In this document: positions 59,381 through 64,000 of the stretch, piece by piece
Numbering within the stretch: position 1 is the first letter of the stretch
Layout of the letters: each line of letters opens with the position of its first letter
DNA from: Pseudonocardia oroxyli
GTDB lineage: Bacteria > Actinomycetota > Actinomycetes > Mycobacteriales > Pseudonocardiaceae
DNA: 64,000 nucleotides
Direction of reading: 5' to 3'
Assembly: GCF_900102195.1 (NCBI RefSeq)
Contig: NZ_FNBE01000001.1
Span: 124,001 to 188,000 of the forward strand
Made by a program: the position numbers and the translations under genes
Notes under the pieces: generated by a model
Seen by the model: the letters and a program-made list of their open reading frames with translations, nothing else
Database searches by the model: none
Told to the model about the DNA's origin: nothing

Positions 59381-61999
59381 GTGCTCGCCGAACGGCTTCC
59401 CGACCTCCCCGTCCGCGGGGTGCTCTCGACCGTCACCCACACGCTCACCACTGCGGGTGCCGCGGTCCTCGTCGCACCGCCCGGGACCGGGAAGACCACG
59501 CTCGTGCCGCTCGCGCTCGCGGACGCCGTCGAGGGGACCGTGCTGGTCGCCGAACCGCGGCGGGTGGCCGCGCGCGCCGCGGCCGCGCGGATGGCGAGTC
59601 TGGTGGGCGAGCGGGTCGGGGAGCGCATCGGTTACGCCGTCCGCGGAGACGCCCGCCCCGGCAGCCGGGTCGAGGTCGTCACCGCCGGGTTGCTGCTGCG
59701 CAGGCTGATCGCCGATCCCGACCTCCCGGGCGTCGGCGCCGTGATGCTCGACGAGTGCCACGAACGCCACCTCGACGCCGACCTGCTGCTCAGCCTCCTG
59801 CTCGACGCGCGCGCGGGCCTGCGACCCGATCTCCCGGTGCTCGCCGCGTCGGCGACCGTGGCCGCCGAGCGGCTCGCCGAGCTCCTCGGCGGGGCTCCGG
59901 TGGTCGAGGTCGAGGCCCGCACCCACCCTGTCGAGGTCCGGTACGCACCCCCACAGCGCGGTGAGCGGATCGAGGCCTGCGTGGCGCGCGGGATGCGGGG
60001 CGTGCTGGGCGCCGGGTCGGTCCTCGCCTTCCTGCCGGGAGTCCCGGAGATCCGGCGCACGGCGGCGGCGCTCGGCGGGGTGGGAGTGCCGGTGCTGCCG
60101 TTGCACGGGCGGCTGTCCGCCGCCGAGCAGGACGCCGCACTGCGGGACTCGGGGCCGCGCGTCGTGCTGGCGACCGCTGTGGCCGAGTCGAGCCTGACCG
60201 TGCCCGGGGTGCGCGCCGTCGTGGACGCCGGGTTGGCGCGCGTGCCGCGCGTCGATCACCGTCGCGGGATGTCCGGGCTGGTCACGGTGCCGGTCTCCGG
60301 GGCGGTCGCCGACCAGCGGGCCGGCCGCGCCGGGCGCGAGGCACCGGGGACCGTGGTGCGGTGCTGGCCCGAGGGGCAGCGGTTGGCGCCCTATCCCGAA
60401 CCGGAGATCCGCACCGCCGACCTCACCCGCCTGGCCCTCGACCTGGCCGTGTGGGGCACCCCGGACGGGGCCGCCCTGAGCTGGTGGGACGCGCCGCCCC
60501 CCGGGCCGCTGACCGCCGCCCGCGAGGTGCTGCGCGCGTTGGGCGCCGTGGCCGCGGACGGCGCGATCACGCCCCGCGGCCGCAGGCTCGCCACCCTCGG
60601 GCTGCACCCCCGCCTCGCCCGCGCCCTGCTGGACGGCGCGGACGCCCTCGGCGCCCGCACGGCCGCGGAAATCGTCGCGGTGCTCGACGACGACACCCTC
60701 ACCCAGGGCGCCGACCTCACCGCGGAGCTCGGCCGCCTCCGCGCAGGCGCCCACCCCGCCACGCACCGCTGGCGGGCCGAGGTCGGCCGGCTCGCCGGCC
60801 TGGTCGGCCGAGGAGCGGCGGGGGCTCGGGACGACCTCCGCTCCGCCCGCGTGGGGGCGGACGGAGCGCGTGCCGGGCACGCACCCGCTGGCAGCGCATC
60901 CGCGGGCAGAGCATCCACGAGTAGCGGATCCGCGGGCAGAGCGTCCATGAGTAGCGCATCCGCAGGCAGAGCAGCGGGCCGAGCAGCTGGTAGCGCAGAG
61001 GTGCGCGGACCCGGGCGGGGTGCGGGCGCGGCGACCGCGCTGGTGGTCGGGTTGGCGCAGCCGGAGCGGGTGGCCCGGCGGCGCGCCGGGGCTGCGCCGG
61101 TGTTCCTCCTGGCGGGCGGCACCGCGGTGGAGGTCGTCGGGGATCCGGCGCTGGGCGCGCAGGAGTGGCTCGCGGTGGCCGTGGCCGACCGCGTCCCCGG
61201 CGCGGTGCACGGGCGGGTCCGGCTCGCGGCCGCGGCGGACCGGGAGACCGCCGAACGCGCCGCCGCCGCGCTGCTCACCGAGACCGACGAGGTGACCTGG
61301 ACCGACGGGGACGTGCGGGCCGTGCGGCTGCGCAGGCTGGGCGCGATCGTCCTCGACGAGTCCCCGCTGCGCGATCCCGATCCGGAGCTCGTCCGGGCCG
61401 CGCTGCGCGCGGGTCTGCACGCCGAGGGCCCGGAGCTGCTGCGCTGGTCACGGGCCGACCGGGCGCTGCGGGAGCGGCTGGACTTCCTGCACCGCGCCGT
61501 GGGCGACCCGTGGCCGGACGTCTCCGACGACGCCCTGGTCGCCGCGGCCGAGGACCCCGCGGGCCCGTTGGCCGGCGCCCTCGCCAGCGCCCGCCGACGC
61601 GCGGACCTCGCCGCGGTCGATGCGGGCGACGCGTTGCGCGCGCTCGTCGGCTGGCCGCTCGCCGGGCGGATCGACGAGCTCGCCCCGCCGCGGCTGACTG
61701 TCCCGACGGGCTCGGCGATCGCCGTCGACTACTCGGGCGAGCGCCCCACGCTCCCGGTCAGGGTCCAGGAGATGTTCGGCGCCACGGCGTCGCCGCGGAT
61801 CGGCGGGGTGCCGGTGCTGCTGCACCTGCTCTCCCCCGCCGGACGGCCCGCCGCGGTGACCGACGACCTGGAGTCCTTCTGGGACACCGGCTACCCGCAG
61901 GTCCGCGCCGAGCTGCGCGGGCGCTACCCCAAGCACCACTGGCCGGAGGACCCGCGCGCCGCCACGCCGACCCGGCGGACCGGGCGCAACCGGCCCTAG
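59381..61999 (+). CDS. hrpB: ATP-dependent helicase HrpB
   Basis: 872 residues, usual HrpB size. Superfamily 2 DEAH-type motifs: Walker A GTGKTT (35-40), DECH at 124-127, SATVAAERLAELL, and motif VI QRAGRAGR. An HA2-like region and the C-terminal HrpB domain (LPVRVQEMFGATASPRIGGVPVLLHLLSPAGRPAAVTDDLESFW) follow. A Ser/Ala/Gly-rich stretch near residues 505-540 is encoded by 30-bp repeats. GTG at 59381 follows GATACT by 6 nt. Its cellular role is uncertain in bacteria; probably an RNA helicase. Confidence 0.93.
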   Translation: MLAERLPDLPVRGVLSTVTHTLTTAGAAVLVAPPGTGKTTLVPLALADAVEGTVLVAEPRRVAARAAAARMASLVGERVGERIGYAVRGDARPGSRVEVVTAGLLLRRLIADPDLPGVGAVMLDECHERHLDADLLLSLLLDARAGLRPDLPVLAASATVAAERLAELLGGAPVVEVEARTHPVEVRYAPPQRGERIEACVARGMRGVLGAGSVLAFLPGVPEIRRTAAALGGVGVPVLPLHGRLSAAEQDAALRDSGPRVVLATAVAESSLTVPGVRAVVDAGLARVPRVDHRRGMSGLVTVPVSGAVADQRAGRAGREAPGTVVRCWPEGQRLAPYPEPEIRTADLTRLALDLAVWGTPDGAALSWWDAPPPGPLTAAREVLRALGAVAADGAITPRGRRLATLGLHPRLARALLDGADALGARTAAEIVAVLDDDTLTQGADLTAELGRLRAGAHPATHRWRAEVGRLAGLVGRGAAGARDDLRSARVGADGARAGHAPAGSASAGRASTSSGSAGRASMSSASAGRAAGRAAGSAEVRGPGRGAGAATALVVGLAQPERVARRRAGAAPVFLLAGGTAVEVVGDPALGAQEWLAVAVADRVPGAVHGRVRLAAAADRETAERAAAALLTETDEVTWTDGDVRAVRLRRLGAIVLDESPLRDPDPELVRAALRAGLHAEGPELLRWSRADRALRERLDFLHRAVGDPWPDVSDDALVAAAEDPAGPLAGALASARRRADLAAVDAGDALRALVGWPLAGRIDELAPPRLTVPTGSAIAVDYSGERPTLPVRVQEMFGATASPRIGGVPVLLHLLSPAGRPAAVTDDLESFWDTGYPQVRAELRGRYPKHHWPEDPRAATPTRRTGRNRP
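60894..60980 (+). repeat. 30-bp in-frame repeat inside hrpB
   Basis: Units of 30 bp start at 60894, 60924 and 60954 (the last partial), sharing ATCCGCGGGCAGAGC and GAGTAGCG. They encode an SAGRAS-rich flexible linker between the helicase core and the C-terminal HrpB domain. Confidence 0.85.
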
Positions 62000-62003
62000 C
62001 TCC

Positions 62004-62249
62004 TCAGTCGTCTCCCTTGGGCAGGCCCTCGTAGATCTTCTTGCAGTCCGGGCAGACCGGCGAACCGGGCTTGGGCGACTTGGTGACCGGGAACCGCTCG
62101 CCGCAGAGCGCCTCCACCATGTTCCCCAGCACCGCGCTCTCGGCGATCTTCGCCTTCTTCACGTAGTGGAACATCTTCGGCTCGTCGGAGCCGGTGGAGT
62201 CGGTCGTCTCCGGCCGAGTCTCGGTGTCGGGCAGAACCTGGGTGGCCAT
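62004..62249 (-). CDS. DUF3039 zinc-ribbon-like small protein
   Basis: 81 residues. PKMFHYVKKAKIAESAVLGNMVEALCGERFPVTKSP and CPDCKKIYEGLP match DUF3039, small actinobacterial proteins with a His and three Cys (H, ALCG, CPDC) suited to bind one zinc. Function unknown. ATG at 62249 is within about 12 bp of the divergent psuG start, so its promoter must lie inside psuG. Confidence 0.87.
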   Translation of the reverse strand: MATQVLPDTETRPETTDSTGSDEPKMFHYVKKAKIAESAVLGNMVEALCGERFPVTKSPKPGSPVCPDCKKIYEGLPKGDD

Positions 62250-62259
62250 GTGCTCCATG

Positions 62260-63186
62260 ATGCCCCACGTGGCCCCTGTCGACAGCAGCCCCGTGTGTTC
62301 CCCCGCCGTGGCCGAGGCGCTCGCGGCGGGCACGGCCGTCGTCGCGTTGGAGAGCACGATCCTCGCGCACGGCCTGCCCGCGCCCCGCAACCGCGCCACC
62401 GCGGACGAGCTGGAGGCCGAGGTGCGGGCGCTCGGGGCGGTGCCCGCCACGATCGCGGTGCTCGACGGCCGGGCCCACGTCGGGCTGGACGCGCGTGGAC
62501 TCGACCGGGTCTGCACCGAGGAAATCGCCAAGCTGTCGGTCCGCGACCTCGGGGTCGCGGCGGGGTTGGGACTCTCCGGTGCCACGACCGTCGCGGCGAC
62601 CGCGCACCTGGCCGCGGCCGTCGGGATCGCGGTGTTCGCGACGGGCGGGCTCGGCGGGGTGCACCGCGGCGCCCGCGAGACCTGGGATGTCTCGGCCGAC
62701 CTGGCCGCGCTGGCGACCACACCGGTGCTGACGGTCTGCTCGGGGGTGAAGTCGATCCTGGACGTCGGCGCCACCCTGGAGGTCCTCGAGACGAGCTCGG
62801 TGCCGGTGCTCGGCTACCGCACCGACCGGTTCCCCGGCTTCTACCGGCGGGACTCCGGGTTCGCCGTGCCCTGGCGCGTCGAGAGCCCGGACGAGGCCGC
62901 CCGCGTGTGGGCGGCGCACACGACCGGATCGGGCATGGTGCTCGCCCGGCCCGTTCCCGACGCCGACGAGCTGGACGCCGCCCTGCACGACCGGCTGCTC
63001 GCCGAGGGGCTCGCGCTGGTCGAGGAACGCGGCGTCACGGGCAAGGACGTCACGCCCGCGCTGCTGGAGCACTTCCACACCGCCAGCGGCGGGGCGAGCC
63101 TCGCCACGAACGTCTCGCTCGTGCGGGCCAACGCCCGCCTCGCCGCCCGGGTGGCGGTGGCCCTCACCTGTTCGGACCCTCGATGA
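62260..63186 (+). CDS. psuG: Pseudouridine-5'-phosphate glycosidase
   Basis: 308 residues. Characteristic stretches: VVALESTILAHGLPAPRNRATADELEAEVRALG (near residue 25), GLDARGLDRVCTEEIAKLSVRDL, VFATGGLGGVHRGARETWDVSADLAAL, VCSGVKSILDVGATLEVLET with the Schiff-base lysine, and ASLATNVSLVRANARLAARVAVAL. It splits pseudouridine 5'-phosphate to uracil and ribose 5-phosphate. The exact start among ATG 62248, 62257, 62260 and GTG 62269 is unsure. The partner kinase gene psuK is not adjacent. The 3' end overlaps the DUF3099 gene by 23 bp. Confidence 0.92.
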   Translation: MPHVAPVDSSPVCSPAVAEALAAGTAVVALESTILAHGLPAPRNRATADELEAEVRALGAVPATIAVLDGRAHVGLDARGLDRVCTEEIAKLSVRDLGVAAGLGLSGATTVAATAHLAAAVGIAVFATGGLGGVHRGARETWDVSADLAALATTPVLTVCSGVKSILDVGATLEVLETSSVPVLGYRTDRFPGFYRRDSGFAVPWRVESPDEAARVWAAHTTGSGMVLARPVPDADELDAALHDRLLAEGLALVEERGVTGKDVTPALLEHFHTASGGASLATNVSLVRANARLAARVAVALTCSDPR

Positions 63187-63496
63187 CCGGGTGCTCCCGC
63201 GACTCGAGAGCGGGCCGCTCCGGCTGGTAGCGGTTCGGCTTCGACGCCTTGTTCGGCAGCCGGTCGTTCGCGATCAGCACCGCGATCCAGGGCAGTGGGA
63301 TCGAGATGACCAGCAGCGTCACCGCCAGCCACGGGATCTGGTAGAAGACCGCCGCCAGGATCATGCACGGGATGCGCATGCCCATCGTGATCTTGTAGCG
63401 GCGCTTGCGGATCGCCAGCTCCTCCTCGTAGGAGAGCTGCGCGTCCGTGATGAGCACCGGCTCAGCCGGTCGCTCGGGTTGTTCGCTCACGGTCAC
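63164..63496 (-). CDS. DUF3099 family membrane protein
   Basis: 110 residues. ITDAQLSYEEELAIRKRRYKITMGMRIPCMILAAVF near residue 16 and two hydrophobic helices (about residues 39-56 and 58-78) mark DUF3099. The tail PNRYQPERPALESREHP is polar. Start is GTG at 63496 (GAGGAG upstream) or GTG at 63490 (GGAGGT upstream). Function unknown. It converges with and overlaps psuG. Confidence 0.83.
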   Translation of the reverse strand: MTVSEQPERPAEPVLITDAQLSYEEELAIRKRRYKITMGMRIPCMILAAVFYQIPWLAVTLLVISIPLPWIAVLIANDRLPNKASKPNRYQPERPALESREHPVIEGPNR

Positions 63497-63536
63497 CTCC
63501 GTCTCCTCGTGTGACCGCTGGCAACGGTACGCCGGT

Positions 63537-63947
63537 TCACCGATCCCGCGACTCGTCGTGCTCCCCGTGGGCGTGCAGCCGGACCGGGCCGACCGCCTCC
63601 TCCGACACGACCTCCAGCAACCGCCGCGCCAGCCCGCCCGCGATGCGGTAGCGGACCAGCCTGCCCTCCCGGTGCGCCGTGACCATGCCGTGCGCGCGCA
63701 GCAGCCGCAGGGCGTGCGACACCGCGGAGTCGCTCATCCCGACCGCGACGGCCAGGTCCGACACGCACAGGTCCCCCGCGTGCTGCAGCGCCAGCAGGAT
63801 GGAGAGGCGGTTCACCTCGCCCAGCGCGTCGAGCACGGTGGCGGCCTGCTGGACGCGTTCGCCGTCGGCCAGCACGGCCGTCGCGTCGCACACCTGATCG
63901 GGATCGATGACCCGCAGGTCGCGGCGGTCGGTGGGGACCTTGTGCAC
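63537..63947 (-). CDS. ArsR/SmtB family metal-sensing repressor
   Basis: 136 residues. Winged helix with VNRLSILLALQHAGDLCVSDLAVAVGMSDSAVSHALRLLRAHG near residues 45-87. The DLCVSDL segment resembles the alpha-3 metal site of ArsR/CadC/SmtB sensors, and the C-terminal LHAHGEHDE supplies clustered His/Glu like the alpha-5 site of zinc or nickel sensors. GTG at 63947 follows a minus-strand TAGGCT by 6 nt, so it is leaderless. Its likely target, a cation carrier, would lie past the window end. Confidence 0.9.
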   Translation of the reverse strand: MHKVPTDRRDLRVIDPDQVCDATAVLADGERVQQAATVLDALGEVNRLSILLALQHAGDLCVSDLAVAVGMSDSAVSHALRLLRAHGMVTAHREGRLVRYRIAGGLARRLLEVVSEEAVGPVRLHAHGEHDESRDR

Positions 63948-63953
63948 GGGGTC

Positions 63954-63959
63954 AGCCTA
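63954..63959 (-). promoter_or_regulatory. -10 box for the leaderless arsR-type gene
   Basis: TAGGCT on the minus strand ends 6 nt before the GTG at 63947. Confidence 0.5.
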
Positions 63960-64000
63960 CGCCGATCACCCGGCCGCGTTCGTGCCCGCCTTCGCCGCCG

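Noticed and set aside
63966..64000. 3' end of a minus-strand gene at the window edge
   Set aside because: A frame ending AGTNAAG and a stop at 63966-63968 is possible and would suit a metal carrier beside arsR, but about ten codons are too few to support a call.
1..64000. Prophage, insertion sequence, integrative element or antiphage island
   Set aside because: No transposase, integrase, recombinase, phage structural, restriction or toxin-antitoxin gene was recognised anywhere in the window.

Overview
The window is very GC-rich actinomycete chromosome, most likely from Pseudonocardia or a close relative in the Pseudonocardiaceae. The evidence is an Lsr2 nucleoid protein, a mycobacterial-type menaquinone reductase (MenJ), a CtpE-like P-type ATPase, a free-standing LigD-type NHEJ polymerase, an F420-type LLM oxidoreductase, actinobacterial DUF1707/3039/3040/3099/4235 proteins, several acyl-CoA ligases and dehydrogenases, frequent GTG starts and many apparently leaderless genes. 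I see no rRNA, tRNA, CRISPR array, integrase, transposase or prophage, so this is ordinary chromosome with accessory patches. Both ends cut through genes or their flanks.

Layout. 1-2.6 kb: 5' part of an AlaRS-related gene, then a MarR/MFS efflux pair. 2.6-8.3 kb: an amine-use locus, with an IclR regulator and an APC permease divergent from a second APC permease and a copper amine oxidase. 8.3-15 kb: MFS/TetR divergent pair with two operators, a 73-bp tandem repeat rich in palindromes, an FAD oxidoreductase, a small membrane protein, an MFS carrier and menJ. 15-21 kb: dienelactone hydrolase-like and MarR genes, a gene-poor stretch of about 690 bp, ctpE and amt. 21-27.5 kb: crotonase, thioesterase, acyl-CoA ligase, carbonic anhydrase with a possible leader peptide, a 14-bp minisatellite and the NHEJ polymerase. 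27.5-32 kb: a secreted protein ending in LPVTG with an L,D-transpeptidase, and a NarL-type two-component system. 32-38.3 kb: a molybdenum storage protein operon (mosBA), an MFS/class V PLP enzyme pair and a fused PabB-PabC. 38.4-45.3 kb: second L,D-transpeptidase, acyl-CoA ligase, papain-like hydrolase, MarR, a crotonase pseudogene, LLM oxidoreductase and MBL hydrolase. 45.5-51.2 kb: lsr2, two tandem acyl-CoA ligases, an aromatic amino acid decarboxylase-like enzyme and a secreted two-repeat protein. 51.5-58.9 kb: a beta-oxidation operon (dehydrogenase, SDR, thiolase), a TetR gene and a pair of acyl-CoA dehydrogenases. 59-64 kb: hrpB, psuG, small conserved proteins and an ArsR-type sensor.

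How the genes work together. Three themes recur: fatty or aromatic acyl-CoA catabolism (four ligases, three dehydrogenases, SDR, thiolase, one intact and one decayed crotonase), amine and amino-acid handling (amine oxidase, APC permeases, decarboxylase, ammonium channel), and envelope building (two L,D-transpeptidases).

The non-coding DNA is the most unusual part. Five hairpins of exactly 42 bp (19-bp stem, 4-nt loop) sit just after stop codons and fall into sequence families. Two divergent gene pairs appear to share overlapping, opposed -10 boxes that give leaderless transcripts both ways. About a dozen genes have a TANNNT box 6-7 nt before the start codon. No wholly new multi-gene system is evident; the best candidates for new biology are the hairpin family, the shared divergent promoters, the MoSto operon and the leader peptide before the carbonic anhydrase.
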